Part shown: in pieces, positions 8,210-16,203 of the stretch | How the letters are laid out: each line of letters begins with the position of its first letter | Numbering within the stretch: the stretch's first letter is position 1 | NCBI GenBank assembly: GCA_000721275.1 | Contig: JOFO01000082.1 | Coordinates: forward strand, 1 to 52,240 | Origin: Microtetraspora glauca | GTDB taxonomy: Bacteria > Actinomycetota > Actinomycetes > Streptomycetales > Streptomycetaceae | Reading direction: 5' to 3' | Length of the DNA: 52,240 nt | Notes under the pieces: model-generated | The model's input: the letters and a program-made list of their open reading frames with translations, nothing else | Database searches by the model: none | What the model was told of the DNA's origin: nothing | Made by a program: the position numbers and the translations under genes

Positions 8210-9112
8210 TCAGGCGTACTCGGGGAGGGCCTGGGTCCAGGAGCGGCGGGCGACGGCGGCGAGGGTCGGGTTCGGGACGGGGGCGGTGCCGGGGCCGCCG
8301 ACGTCGCCGTAGTAGTGGTCGGTGACCAGGCCCCAGCACAGGGCCCAGCCCCGGCCGCGCTCCCAGGTGGCGTCGTCGACCTCGGCGGCGGCGCGGAAGA
8401 GGGGGCGGGTGGCGGGGGTGAGGAGGGTCCAGGCGGGGAGGAGGTCGGCGGCGGGGTCGCCGGTGCCGAGGCCGCCGAAGTCGATGACGGCGCTGAGGCG
8501 TCCGGCGCGGGTGAGGAGGTTGCCGGGGAGGAGGTCGCCGTGCAGCCAGACCGGGTCGCGGTCCCAGGCGGGGACGGCGAGGGCCCGGTCCCAGGCGGCG
8601 AGGGCGGTGCGCGCGTCGAGCAGTCCGGCGGCGGCGAGCGCGGCGACGGCCGCCGGGAGGGCGCCGCGCTCCCACGCGGTGACGGCGCCGCCCCGGAAGG
8701 AGCGGGGGCCGCCGGTGGCGTCGGCCGCCCGCAGGGCGACGCCGAAGCGGCCCAGTTCCCCGGCGGCGTGCGCGAGGTCGGCGACGGGCGCGGTCCACGC
8801 GTCGGCGCCGTCCAGCCAGCCGTACACGCCCCACGGCCGGCCGAAGTCCGCCGTGGGGGCGCCCAGGCCGAGCGGCACGGGCACGGGCAGCGGCAGCGCG
8901 GGCGCGAGCCGGGGCAGCCAGCGCTGCTCCTTCTCGGTCTGCCCGGTCGCCCACTCCGCCTTCGGCAGCCGTACGACGAGGTCGTCGCCGAGCCGGAACA
9001 TCGCGTTGTCCGTCCCGGCCGACGCCACCCGCCGCACGGCCCGTCCGGCCCATTGCGGGAACTGGGCGGCGACCAGCCGCCGTACGAGTCCTTCGTCGAT
9101 GCCGTCGCTCAT
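8210..9112 (-). CDS. Aminoglycoside phosphotransferase-family kinase
   Basis: A 300-aa protein-kinase-like-fold phosphotransferase. It contains VWLHGDLLPGNLL (Brenner-type HGDxxxxN catalytic loop) near 190 and VIDFGGLGTGDPAADLLPAW (DFG-equivalent with metal-binding Asp) near 210. The N-terminal nucleotide-binding lobe has NAMFRLGDDLVVRLPKAE with the ATP-lysine. The overall pattern matches the APH/ChoK group annotated as aminoglycoside phosphotransferases in Streptomyces, but many members act on other hydroxylated metabolites. The substrate cannot be told from sequence. It is a single gene with no resistance neighbours. Confidence 0.88.
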   Translation of the reverse strand: MSDGIDEGLVRRLVAAQFPQWAGRAVRRVASAGTDNAMFRLGDDLVVRLPKAEWATGQTEKEQRWLPRLAPALPLPVPVPLGLGAPTADFGRPWGVYGWLDGADAWTAPVADLAHAAGELGRFGVALRAADATGGPRSFRGGAVTAWERGALPAAVAALAAAGLLDARTALAAWDRALAVPAWDRDPVWLHGDLLPGNLLTRAGRLSAVIDFGGLGTGDPAADLLPAWTLLTPATRPLFRAAAEVDDATWERGRGWALCWGLVTDHYYGDVGGPGTAPVPNPTLAAVARRSWTQALPEYA

Positions 9113-9206
9113 GCGGGCGAGGCTAGCGAGGGCGCCGGGGCGCGGGCACGGAGTTTTCCCGCGGCTGCGCGCCGGGGGATTCCGCGCCGCGCGCCCGTGG
9201 GGCGGG

Positions 9207-9896
9207 TCAGGCGTCGACGGCCGTGCGCCAGGTGCGGACCGCGTCCGCCGAGACCGGGGCGGCCCAGCCGTCGGGGCGGGCGGCGCCGCCGATGTGGAAG
9301 GCGGTGAGGCCGGCGGCGCGCAGCCGCGGCAGGTGGTCGAGGCGGAGGCCGCCGCCGACGAGGATCTGCGGCTCGTAGCCGGGTTCGCCGGCCCGGGCGG
9401 CCTCGGCTTCGAGGACCGGGAGGCCGCTGTCGACGCCGGCGGCGGAGCCGGCGGTGAGGTAGGTGTCGAGGCCTGGGAGGTCCGCGAGGCGCTTGCGCAG
9501 GCCGTCGCGGTCGGCGGCGCGGTCGATGGCGCGGTGGAAGGTCCAGTGGGCGCCGTCGAGGACCGCGACGAGCCGTTCGACGGCGACGAGGTCGGGCTCG
9601 CCGTCGGCGGTGAGGAAGCCGAGGACGAACTGGTCGGCGCCGACCGCGCGGAGCTCCTCCGCCCGGCCGGTGAGCGCGTCGACGTCCCCGGCCGCGAAGC
9701 CGTCCGCGAGGCGGAGCATGACCCTGAGCGGGATGTCGACCGCGCGGCGGATGGCGGTGAAGACCGCCGTCGCCGGGGTGAGGCCGTCCGCCGCCATGTC
9801 GGTGACGAGTTCGAGGCGGTCGGCGCCCCCGGTCTGGGCGGCGACCGCGTCCTGCTCGTCCAGGGCGATCACCTCCAGGACAGCACGGTTGCTCAT
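9207..9896 (-). CDS. cutC: CutC-family copper homeostasis protein
   Basis: A 229-aa TIM-barrel protein. It opens MSNRAVLEVIALDEQDAVAA, then GGADRLELVTDMAADGLTP, the family hallmark, and has LRVMLRL, WTFHRAID (residues ~115-122), LTAGSA and ILVGGGLRLDH further on. The ATG at 9896 has GGAGGA nine bases upstream; the in-frame ATG at 9905 sits too close to it. CutC was linked to copper tolerance in E. coli, although its enzymatic role is unresolved. Here it lies beside the copper block, yet it is preceded by a box resembling the GlcNAc-responsive DasR site. Confidence 0.93.
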   Translation of the reverse strand: MSNRAVLEVIALDEQDAVAAQTGGADRLELVTDMAADGLTPATAVFTAIRRAVDIPLRVMLRLADGFAAGDVDALTGRAEELRAVGADQFVLGFLTADGEPDLVAVERLVAVLDGAHWTFHRAIDRAADRDGLRKRLADLPGLDTYLTAGSAAGVDSGLPVLEAEAARAGEPGYEPQILVGGGLRLDHLPRLRAAGLTAFHIGGAARPDGWAAPVSADAVRTWRTAVDA

Positions 9897-9924
9897 TGCG
9901 CCCATTCCTCCATGAATGACGGCT

Positions 9925-9940
9925 ACAGGTCTAGTCCAAT
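9925..9940. promoter_or_regulatory. DasR-like (GntR family) box upstream of cutC
   Basis: ACAGGTCTAGTCCAAT differs in two positions from the DasR responsive-element pattern ACTGGTCTAGACCAAT recalled for Streptomyces. It sits 29 bp upstream of the cutC start. A second inverted repeat, CTAGTC (9931-9936) and GACTAG (9946-9951), overlaps it. It could also serve another GntR/HutC protein. Confidence 0.45.
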
Positions 9941-9947
9941 GACCAGA

Positions 9948-10928
9948 CTAGCCGTGCGAGTGACCTCCCGCATCGTGCTCGGCCGTGTCCGACGGCGTCG
10001 CGGTGGACGCCGGGGCCGCGCCCGGCGCGCCGGCCTTCACGGTGAAGGCGGCGGTGCGGACCTTGCCCTCGTGCTGGAAGTCGAGGAAGAGGCGGTACGT
10101 GCCGGGGCTCGGGGCGGTGGCGGTGAAGGAGACGTCGGGGCCGGGGCCGCCCTCGTTGGGGTGGACGTGGAGGTAGGCGAGGTCGCCCTGGCGGAGGGCG
10201 ACGAGGTGGCCGTACGCGCCGAGGTACGGCTCCAGGTCGGTGACCGGCTTGCCGCCCTTGGTGACGGTGAGGCGCAGCTCACCGGCCTTGCCGGGGTCGA
10301 GGGTGCCGCCGAGGCGGACCTGGTAGCCGTCGACGGTGGCGGTGGGGGCGGCGGCCGGGAGCGGCTTCGGGGTCCAGGCTCCGGGGACGGCGAGGTCGAC
10401 GCCGAGGGTGAGGTTCTTCGCGCCCTTCGCGGCGGGCTTGAAGTCGGCGAACGCCTTGTAGCCGCCGGCGGCGGGCAGGTCGGCGTCGACGGTCCAGGTG
10501 CCGTCGGCGGACTTCTCGGGGTGGAGGTGGCGGAAGACCGTCAGGTCGCGCGAGGCGACGATGAAGTGCAGTTCCTTGCCGTGCTCGGTGGTGAAGGCGG
10601 TGACCTTCTTCCCGGCGGCGTCCTTGACGGAGAACTTCAGGGTGCTGCGGCCGACCGGCGGGGTGGGGGTCTCCAGGGCGAGGGTGTAGCCGCCGTCGGA
10701 GACCTGGAGGCCGCCGGGGAGTGCGGCGCCGGCCGGGGCGGGGGCCTCCTCGTGGCCGCCGTGGCCGCCGGCGGAGGCGGTGGGCTCCGGCGTGGCGGTG
10801 GCGTGTCCGGCGTGCTCCGCCTTCTTCGGCTCGTCGATCGGGCCGACCCCCTTCCCGACGCCGTACGCGGTGCCGAAGGTCGCGGCGAGCGCGGCGGCGA
10901 AGGCAGTGATCTTCACTCCGGTGTTCAT
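9948..10928 (-). CDS. Exported His-rich copper-binding protein
   Basis: A 326-aa protein starting MNTGVKITAFAAALAATFGT, an N-terminal hydrophobic segment that would export or anchor it. GGGAG stands seven bases before the ATG. Two His-rich patches, EHAGHATATPEPTASAGGHG near 37 and AEHDAGGHSHG at the end, flank beta-rich domains with repeated FRHLHPEKSADG and LAYLHVHPNEGG motifs. This layout fits an extracytoplasmic copper or heavy-metal binding protein commonly found beside copZ-copA in Streptomyces. It is transcribed divergently from copZ, and its promoter spacer carries a CsoR-type box, so copper induction is expected. A longer in-frame extension upstream crosses the operator region and is not credible. 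Confidence 0.8.
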   Translation of the reverse strand: MNTGVKITAFAAALAATFGTAYGVGKGVGPIDEPKKAEHAGHATATPEPTASAGGHGGHEEAPAPAGAALPGGLQVSDGGYTLALETPTPPVGRSTLKFSVKDAAGKKVTAFTTEHGKELHFIVASRDLTVFRHLHPEKSADGTWTVDADLPAAGGYKAFADFKPAAKGAKNLTLGVDLAVPGAWTPKPLPAAAPTATVDGYQVRLGGTLDPGKAGELRLTVTKGGKPVTDLEPYLGAYGHLVALRQGDLAYLHVHPNEGGPGPDVSFTATAPSPGTYRLFLDFQHEGKVRTAAFTVKAGAPGAAPASTATPSDTAEHDAGGHSHG

Positions 10929-10980
10929 GGCTGCTCTCCCTGATGCGCGGTGGCGGGCGTTTTTCTGCTCCCTGCACTTC

Positions 10981-11008
10981 ACCATACCCCTAGGGGGTAT
11001 CAAGTCAA
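10981..11008 (-). promoter_or_regulatory. Promoter of the copper-binding protein with CsoR box in its spacer
   Basis: On the minus strand TTGACT (11008-11003) and TATGGT (10986-10981) lie 16 nt apart. The CsoR-type box ATACCCCTAGGGGGTAT (10984-11000) fills the spacer and overlaps the -10, so a bound repressor would block polymerase directly. Position and sequence are seen; CsoR binding is inferred from the neighbouring csoR gene. Confidence 0.7.
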
Positions 11009-11021
11009 GCCGGTCCGGCAC

Positions 11022-11050
11022 TTGCGCCGAATACGGGTGGGGGGTATACA
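11022..11050 (+). promoter_or_regulatory. copZ promoter
   Basis: TTGCGC (11022-11027) and TATACA (11045-11050) are separated by 17 nt. A degenerate 17-bp element, ATACGGGTGGGGGGTAT (11031-11047), overlaps the -10. A full CsoR-type box follows just downstream of the expected start point near 11057. The gene it serves starts at 11116. Confidence 0.65.
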
Positions 11051-11066
11051 TGGAGCCATGCCGCAG

Positions 11067-11083
11067 ATACCCCCCGAGGGTAT
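11067..11083. promoter_or_regulatory. CsoR-type operator before copZ
   Basis: ATACCCCCCGAGGGTAT is a 17-bp inverted repeat of the form ATACCC-N5-GGGTAT, located about 10 bp after the predicted transcription start of copZ. It has the same arm sequence and length as the box at 10984-11000 and the two before the exporter gene at 45.7 kb. A roadblock-type repression by apo-CsoR, relieved by Cu(I), is the expected mode. Confidence 0.75.
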
Positions 11084-11115
11084 CGCGGTCCACTGGACAC
11101 ACGATGGAGGACGAC

Positions 11116-11397
11116 ATGGGTTCCTGCTGCACCCCCGACAACAGCTGCTCGACCGGCACCACCACCGCGGTCGCCGTCGCCGACGCCACCAGCACGGTCT
11201 ACGCGGTCTCCGGCATGACCTGCGGCCACTGCCGCACGGCCATCACGAAGTCGGTGAGCGCCCTGGAGGGCGTCCTCTCCGTCGACGTCGACGTCGAGGC
11301 CGGCCGGGTGACCGTCACCACGGACGGCGCGCCCGACGACGCCGCCGTCGCCGCGGCCGTGGACGACGCCGGCTACGAGCTGACCGGGCGCGCCTGA
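11116..11397 (+). CDS. copZ: CopZ-like copper chaperone (HMA domain)
   Basis: A 93-aa cytosolic protein. After a Cys-rich N-terminal extension ([14 protein letters not shown]) comes one heavy-metal-associated domain with GMTCGHC at about 34-40, then the usual [20 protein letters not shown] helix-strand pattern. It carries Cu(I) to CopA. The start ATG has GGAGG five bases before it. Several other in-frame codons lie upstream in the operator region but are not used by this logic. It is the first gene of the copZ-copA-csoR run and is controlled by the adjacent CsoR-type boxes. Confidence 0.93.
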   Translation: MGSCCTPDNSCSTGTTTAVAVADATSTVYAVSGMTCGHCRTAITKSVSALEGVLSVDVDVEAGRVTVTTDGAPDDAAVAAAVDDAGYELTGRA

Positions 11398-11500
11398 CCA
11401 CAGGTCGGCGGCGCCTGACCGATCCGGCCGCCGGGGCCCGTCCCGTACCCCCGCCCGGGCCCCGGCCCCCGTGCACAGGAAGAAGACAGGGAGCAGTTTC

Positions 11501-13600
11501 ATGACCACGACGACCCCCGGCACCGCCCAGGTCGAGCTCGCCATCGGCGGCATGACCTGCGCCTCGTGCGCGGCCCGGATCGAGAAGAAGCTCAACCGCA
11601 TGGACGGGGTCGAGGCCACCGTCAACTACGCCACCGAGAAGGCGAAGGTCACCTTCTCCGCCGACATCCCGGTCGCCGACCTGATCGCGACCGTCGAGGC
11701 CACGGGCTACACCGCCGCCGAGCCCGAGCCGCCGAAGAGCGAGACGCCGGGCGCCTCCGGCGGCGGCCCGACCGACGAGGAGAAGGCCGACGAGGAGCTG
11801 CGCCCGCTGAAGCAGCGGCTCGTCACCGCCGTCGCCCTCGCCGTGCCGGTCATCGCGATGGCGATGGTCCCGGCGCTCCAGATCGAGTACTGGCAGTGGC
11901 TGAGCCTCACGCTCGCCGCGCCGGTCGTCACCTACGCCGCCTGGCCGTTCCACCGCGCCGCCTGGACCAACGCCAAGCACGGCGCGGCCACCATGGACAC
12001 GCTGATCTCGGTCGGCACGATCGCCGCGTTCCTGTGGTCCCTGTGGGCGCTGTTCTTCGGCACCGCCGGTACGCCGGGGATGACGCACCCCTTCGAGTTC
12101 ACGATCGCCCGCACCGACGGCGCCGGGAACATCTACCTGGAGGCCGCCGCCGGCGTCACCGCCTTCATCCTGGCGGGCCGCTACTTCGAGGCCCGCTCGA
12201 AGCGGAAGGCGGGCGCCGCGCTCAAGGCGCTGATGCAGCTGGGCGCCAAGGAAGTGACCGTCCTGAAGGACGGCCGCGAGGTCACCGTCCCGACCGCCGA
12301 ACTGCAGGTCGGGGACCGTTTCCTGGTTCGCCCGGGCGAGAAGATCGCCACCGACGGCACCGTGGTCGAGGGCTCGTCCGCCGTGGACGCCTCCATGCTG
12401 ACCGGCGAGTCCGTGCCGGTCGAGGTCGGCGTGGGCGACGCCGTCACCGGCGCCACCCTGAACGCCGGCGGCCGGCTCGTCGTCGAGGCCACCCGCGTCG
12501 GCTCCGACACCCAGCTCGCCCGGATGGCGAAGCTCGTCGAGGACGCGCAGAACGGCAAGGCCGCCGCGCAGCGGCTCGCCGACCGGATCTCGGCCGTCTT
12601 CGTGCCGATCGTCATCGCGCTGTCGCTCGGCACCCTCGGCTTCTGGCTCGGCACCGGGCAGGGCCTGACCGCCGCCTTCACCGCCGCCGTCGCCGTCCTG
12701 ATCATCGCCTGCCCGTGCGCCCTGGGCCTGGCCACCCCGACCGCCCTCATGGTCGGCACCGGCCGCGGCGCGCAGCTCGGCATCCTGATCAAGGGGCCCG
12801 AGGTCCTGGAGACCACCCGCAAGGTCGACACCATCGTCCTGGACAAGACCGGCACCGTCACCACCGGCCGGATGACCCTCCTCAAGGTGCACACCGCCGC
12901 CGGTACGGACGAGACCGACGTGCTGCGGCTGGCCGGCGCGCTGGAGCACTCCTCCGAGCACCCGATCGCGCAGGCCGTCGCCACCGGCGCCGCCGCGAAG
13001 GTCGGCACCCTGCCCACCCCCGAGGACTTCGCCAACATCCCCGGTCTCGGCGTCCAGGGCGTCGTCGACGGACACGCCGTCCTGGTCGGCCGCGAGAAGC
13101 TGCTGGAGGAGTGGGCGATGTCCCTCCCGGCGAGCCTCAAGGCCGCGAAGGACGCGGCGGAGAAGGCCGGGAAGACGGCCATCGCGGTCGCCTGGGACGG
13201 GGAGGCCCGCGCGGTCCTGGAGGTCGCCGACGCGATCAAGGAGACCAGCGCGGAGGCGATCCGCCGGCTCAAGGGCCTGGGCCTGACGCCGATCCTGCTG
13301 ACCGGCGACAACAAGGCGGTCGCGGAGGCCGTCGCCGCCGAGGTCGGCATCGGCGAGGTCATCGCCGAGGTCATGCCGCAGGACAAGGTGGACGTCGTCA
13401 AGAAGCTGCAGGCGGAGGGCCGTTCGGTCGCCATGGTCGGCGACGGCGTCAACGACGCCGCCGCGCTCGCCCAGGCCGACCTGGGCCTGGCGATGGGCAC
13501 CGGCACCGACGCCGCCATCGAGGTCCTCGGTCTTCGTGGTCGGCAACAGCCTCCGGCTGCGCGGCTTCCAGGCCGCGGACAAGTGACTCCGGACCCTTGA
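11501..13600 (+). pseudogene. copA: Cu(I)-exporting P1B-ATPase CopA, last membrane helices deleted and frame shifted
   Basis: Residues 1-70 form an HMA domain (GMTCASC at 17-23). The N-terminal helices, the actuator loop MLTGES, the CPC copper site (C404-P-C406) and the phosphorylation site DKTGT (D448) follow, then TGDN and [20 protein letters not shown]. After DAAIE (residue ~674) the reading should run through two more helices, but DNA at 13524-13586 instead encodes [20 protein letters not shown] in the next frame, the normal extreme C-terminus. About 60 codons containing helices 7 and 8 are missing, and the open frame ends in unrelated residues at 13600 (699 aa). Those helices supply Cu(I)-coordinating residues in this family, so transport should fail. 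AGGGAG is seven bases before the start. Confidence 0.85.
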
Positions 13601-13617
13601 CCTGACGGGAGCCCGCC

Positions 13618-13899
13618 GTGGCCGGTTACGTACAGCACAAGGAAGACATCATCAGAAGGCTCCGGCGGATCGAGGGACAGGTCCGGGGGGTGCAGCGGAT
13701 GGTCGACGAGGACGCCTACTGCATCGACGTCCTGACACAGGTCTCCGCGATCAACGCGGCCCTCCAGTCCTGCGCGGTCGCCCTCCTCGACGAGCACCTG
13801 AGCTGCTGCGTCACCGAGGCCATCGCGGCCGGCGGGGACGAGGCGAAGGTGAAGGTGGGCGAGGCGTCGAAGGCGATCGCCCGGCTGATCCGGACCTGA
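13618..13899 (+). CDS. csoR: CsoR-family copper-sensing repressor
   Basis: A 93-aa all-helical repressor. The Cu(I) ligands Cys35 (DAYCIDVLTQ), His60 (DEHLSCC) and Cys64 match the C-H-C triad of Mycobacterium CsoR. The N-terminus carries the typical RRLRRIEGQVRGVQRMV DNA-binding helix. The GTG start is preceded by GGGAG at six bases. When copper is scarce CsoR binds ATACCC...GGGTAT boxes; Cu(I) releases it. Such boxes occur before copZ, the exported copper-binding gene, the blaI gene and the exporter at 45.7 kb. CstR-type persulfide sensors share the fold, but the full ligand triad favours copper. Confidence 0.93.
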   Translation: MAGYVQHKEDIIRRLRRIEGQVRGVQRMVDEDAYCIDVLTQVSAINAALQSCAVALLDEHLSCCVTEAIAAGGDEAKVKVGEASKAIARLIRT

Positions 13900-13912
13900 C
13901 GGAGTACCGGCA

Positions 13913-13961
13913 CCGCCCCCGTGCGAGGGGCCCGCGCCAGCGGGCCGCCGCACGGGGGCGG
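13913..13961 (+). terminator. Hairpin terminator after csoR
   Basis: A 13-bp perfect inverted repeat, CCGCCCCCGTGCG (13913-13925) and CGCACGGGGGCGG (13949-13961), contains an inner GGCCCGC/GCGGGCC stem. No U-tract follows, as is common in Streptomyces. It ends the copper operon 14 bp after the csoR stop. Confidence 0.65.
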
Positions 13962-13996
13962 CGGCCGTGTCCGGGGCCGTCACGAACCCGCCACGC

Positions 13997-14011
13997 TACC
14001 CCCAGGGGGTA
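13997..14011. promoter_or_regulatory. CsoR-type box before the blaI/M56 pair
   Basis: TACCCCCAGGGGGTA, a 15-bp perfect palindrome around its central base, lies about 60 bp before the blaI start. It is the same motif as the copZ operators but two bases shorter. It could place this pair under CsoR as well. Confidence 0.6.
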
Positions 14012-14069
14012 TACCTCGGGCGGGTGTGCGACCCGTACGATGAGCCGCCCGCGAGGGGAGGGGATGCAC

Positions 14070-14492
14070 GTGCGCCGGCTGGGAGAGCTGGAGGCGGAGA
14101 TCATGGACCGGCTGTGGGCCTGGCAGCGGCCCGCCACCGTCCGCGAGATCGTCGACGACATCAACCGCGACCGCCGGGTCGCCTACACCACCGTCATGAC
14201 CGTGGCCGACATCCTGCACCGCAAGGGCTGGCTCCGCCGCGAGAAGGCGGGCCGCGCCTGGCTGTACGAACCCGTCCGGGGCCGCGAGGAGTACACCGCC
14301 GGCCTCATGCGCGACGCCCTCGGCGACAGCCCCGACCGCCCCGCCGCCCTCCTCCGCTTCGTCGAGGCCATCTCCGACGAGGACGTGGAAGCCCTCGACG
14401 CGGCCCTCCGCGCCGCCCGCGGCGAGGGCCCCGGCGGCCCCGCCCGGGACGGCTCGGCACCGGGCGCGGACCGCCGCGGAGGGGGCGCGTGA
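14070..14492 (+). CDS. BlaI/MecI/CopY-family repressor
   Basis: A ~140-aa winged-helix repressor with RRLGELEAEIMDRLWAW, then TVREIVDDINRDRRVAYTTV (recognition region), VMTVADILHRKGWLRREK and a dimerising C-terminal helix region. The family represses beta-lactamase, mecA or copper-export operons and is inactivated by proteolysis of a linker near the dimer domain. GGAGGGG precedes the GTG at 14070 by six bases; ATG 14064 and ATG 14040 are in-frame alternatives. It shares a GTGA overlap with the metallopeptidase gene that follows, so the two are translationally coupled. Confidence 0.88.
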   Translation: MRRLGELEAEIMDRLWAWQRPATVREIVDDINRDRRVAYTTVMTVADILHRKGWLRREKAGRAWLYEPVRGREEYTAGLMRDALGDSPDRPAALLRFVEAISDEDVEALDAALRAARGEGPGGPARDGSAPGADRRGGGA

Positions 14493-15400
14493 ACCACCAC
14501 GCCCTCGTCCCCCTCGGCCTCGCGCTGCTCTCCGGGCTCGCCGTCCCCTGGCTGCTCGTCCGGGCCCGGTGGGCCCAGCAGGCCCCCCGGCTCGCCCTCA
14601 CCGTCTGGGCCGCCTGCGGCACCGTCTTCATGGTCGCGACCGCCCTGCTGGCCGCACAGCTGCTGCTGCCGAACGACTCCAGCCACCGCCTCACCGACAT
14701 GGTGCTCACCCTCCGGCCCCCCGCCCCCGGCGACCTGCTCGCGCTGCGCGGGCGGGAGGCCGCCGCACTGGCGGCGGCCTCCGCCGTCCTCGCCGTGCCG
14801 CTCGCCGCGCTCGCCCGCGGCCTGCTCCGGGCCCGCCGCGCCCGCCGGGCGCACGGGGACGTGCTGCGCCTGATCGGCCGCTACGACCCCGAGCTGCGCG
14901 CCACCGTCCTCGACCACGCCCGGCCCGCCGTCTACTGCCTGCCCGGCCGGATCCGCCGGGTCGTCGTCTCCTCCGGCGCCGTCGACACCCTCACGCCCGC
15001 GCAGCTCGCCGCCGCCCTCGCGCACGAGCGGGCGCACATCGCCGGCCGGCACCACCTGCTCGTCGCCGCCGCCGAGGCGTTCGGCACCGTGTTCCGGCGG
15101 CTGCCGCTCGCCCGGCACGGCGCGACGGCGGTCCCGCTGCTGCTGGAGATGACCGCCGACGACCGGGCGCTGCGCCGCTGCACCCGCGACGCGCTCGCCA
15201 CCGCGCTCTACGCCCTCGCCGCCGGCCGCGCGCCGCGCGCCGCGTTCGCCGCGGGCGGCCCTTCGGCGGCGCTCCGGATGCGCCGGATCCTCACCCCCCA
15301 CAGCGCCGGACACCCCGTGCTGCGCGGGCTGCTGACGATCGGCGCGGCGGCTCTCGCGATGGCTCCGCTCGTCGTCGCCTGTTGTTCCTTTCCCGCCTGA
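14489..15400 (+). CDS. M56-family (BlaR1/MecR1-like) membrane metallopeptidase
   Basis: A 303-aa integral membrane protein. Hydrophobic segments at ~5-25, 35-60, 90-110 and 275-300 flank a cytosolic loop with LAAALAHERAHIAGRHHLL, an HExxH zinc motif (His-Glu-Arg-Ala-His near 175), and a downstream MTADDRALRR glutamate-like region. The extracellular sensor domain of true BlaR1 is absent. Peptidases like this cleave the BlaI-type repressor encoded directly upstream. The box at 13997 suggests that this pair reports on metal stress here; that is inference. Confidence 0.88.
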   Translation: MNHHALVPLGLALLSGLAVPWLLVRARWAQQAPRLALTVWAACGTVFMVATALLAAQLLLPNDSSHRLTDMVLTLRPPAPGDLLALRGREAAALAAASAVLAVPLAALARGLLRARRARRAHGDVLRLIGRYDPELRATVLDHARPAVYCLPGRIRRVVVSSGAVDTLTPAQLAAALAHERAHIAGRHHLLVAAAEAFGTVFRRLPLARHGATAVPLLLEMTADDRALRRCTRDALATALYALAAGRAPRAAFAAGGPSAALRMRRILTPHSAGHPVLRGLLTIGAAALAMAPLVVACCSFPA

Positions 15401-15437
15401 TGTCCGGACCAACTCCCGTATTTACTAAGTGAATTCG

Positions 15438-15443
15438 TAGATT
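15438..15443 (+). promoter_or_regulatory. Possible -10 box before the GNAT gene
   Basis: TAGATT lies in an unusually AT-rich stretch (15411-15445, including ATTTACTAAGTGAATTCG). The 11-mer ATTCGTAGATT around it recurs on the minus strand in the promoter at 42.9 kb. No good -35 is spaced correctly, so this is only a candidate. Confidence 0.3.
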
Positions 15444-15539
15444 TCGCATCGGTCACGCGAACGGGAATCCGTCGCTATTGTGGGTATGTTGGCACTCCGG
15501 CTCACCACGGCGCTCGGCACGGCGAAGGGTACAGATCCA

Positions 15540-16019
15540 ATGCAGCTCGCTGGCGTCCGTACGGCAGCGGCCGGCGACGCGACTCCGATATCCCGGCTGC
15601 TCGCCGACGCGATCCGGAGCAGCTATGCCGGAATGCTGGAGGAAATCCCGCTGCGCCGGCTGATCTCCACCCAATGCGCGCTGCCGCGGATACGCGCGGA
15701 AATCGAAATTCCGGGAGGCGCGCCCGGCTGGCTCGGCTGGCTGGTCGCGGAGAACCCGGAGGGCCGGCTGGTCGGCGCCGCCGCCTGCGGGGTGCCGGTG
15801 CCGGGCGAGGGCGAGCTGTACGCGCTGGCGGTCGAGGAGTCCGCGCGCCGCCGCGGCGTCGGTACGGCCCTGCTCGCGGCGGCCACCGACCGCGTCCGCG
15901 GCTACGCGGCGCGCGAGCAGCGCGTCCAGCTGCCGGTCCCGGCGGACCCGGCGCTCCCCTTCTACCGGAAGCGGGGCTTCGCGGAGATCGGCCCGACCCG
16001 CTGGGGCCGCGCGGTCTGA
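15540..16019 (+). CDS. GNAT-family N-acetyltransferase
   Basis: A 159-aa single-domain acetyltransferase beginning MQLAGVRTAAAGDATPISRL. The acetyl-CoA signature R-x-x-G-x-G/A appears as ARRRGVGTALLAAATDR near residue 100, and the C-terminus ends with the usual ALPFYRKRGFAEIGPTRWG beta-bulge region. Upstream GTG (15480) and ATG (15486) starts would add a positively charged leader but have no obvious ribosome site. The substrate cannot be told. It is a single gene, about 140 bp after the M56 gene. Confidence 0.88.
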   Translation: MQLAGVRTAAAGDATPISRLLADAIRSSYAGMLEEIPLRRLISTQCALPRIRAEIEIPGGAPGWLGWLVAENPEGRLVGAAACGVPVPGEGELYALAVEESARRRGVGTALLAAATDRVRGYAAREQRVQLPVPADPALPFYRKRGFAEIGPTRWGRAV

Positions 16020-16087
16020 ACCGCCGTCCGCCCTGGTGCGCCCCCCGAGGGGGCGTGGCGGATGCACGCCATCGCGTGTTCACGCAG

Positions 16088-16106
16088 CCCGATCCGGTGG
16101 ATCGGG
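16088..16106. terminator. Short GC hairpin after the GNAT gene
   Basis: CCCGATCC (16088-16095) and GGATCGGG (16099-16106) form an 8-bp stem with a GGT loop, about 70 bp after the stop. No U-tract follows. It may be a weak terminator or an operator for the next gene, whose start is about 100 bp on. Confidence 0.4.
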
Positions 16107-16203
16107 GGGTGCGGCGCAGGTCAGGATGGGTGCAGCGGCGGGGACCCGGCGGCACGGGCGCCTCGTCCGGACGGCATGGACCGAGCGAGCCCCTGGAGGA
16201 GCG

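Noticed and set aside
10929..11195. N-terminal extension of the copper-binding gene
   Set aside because: It would run across the divergent promoter and operator region. The inner ATG at 10928 has a proper ribosome site and a signal-like segment.
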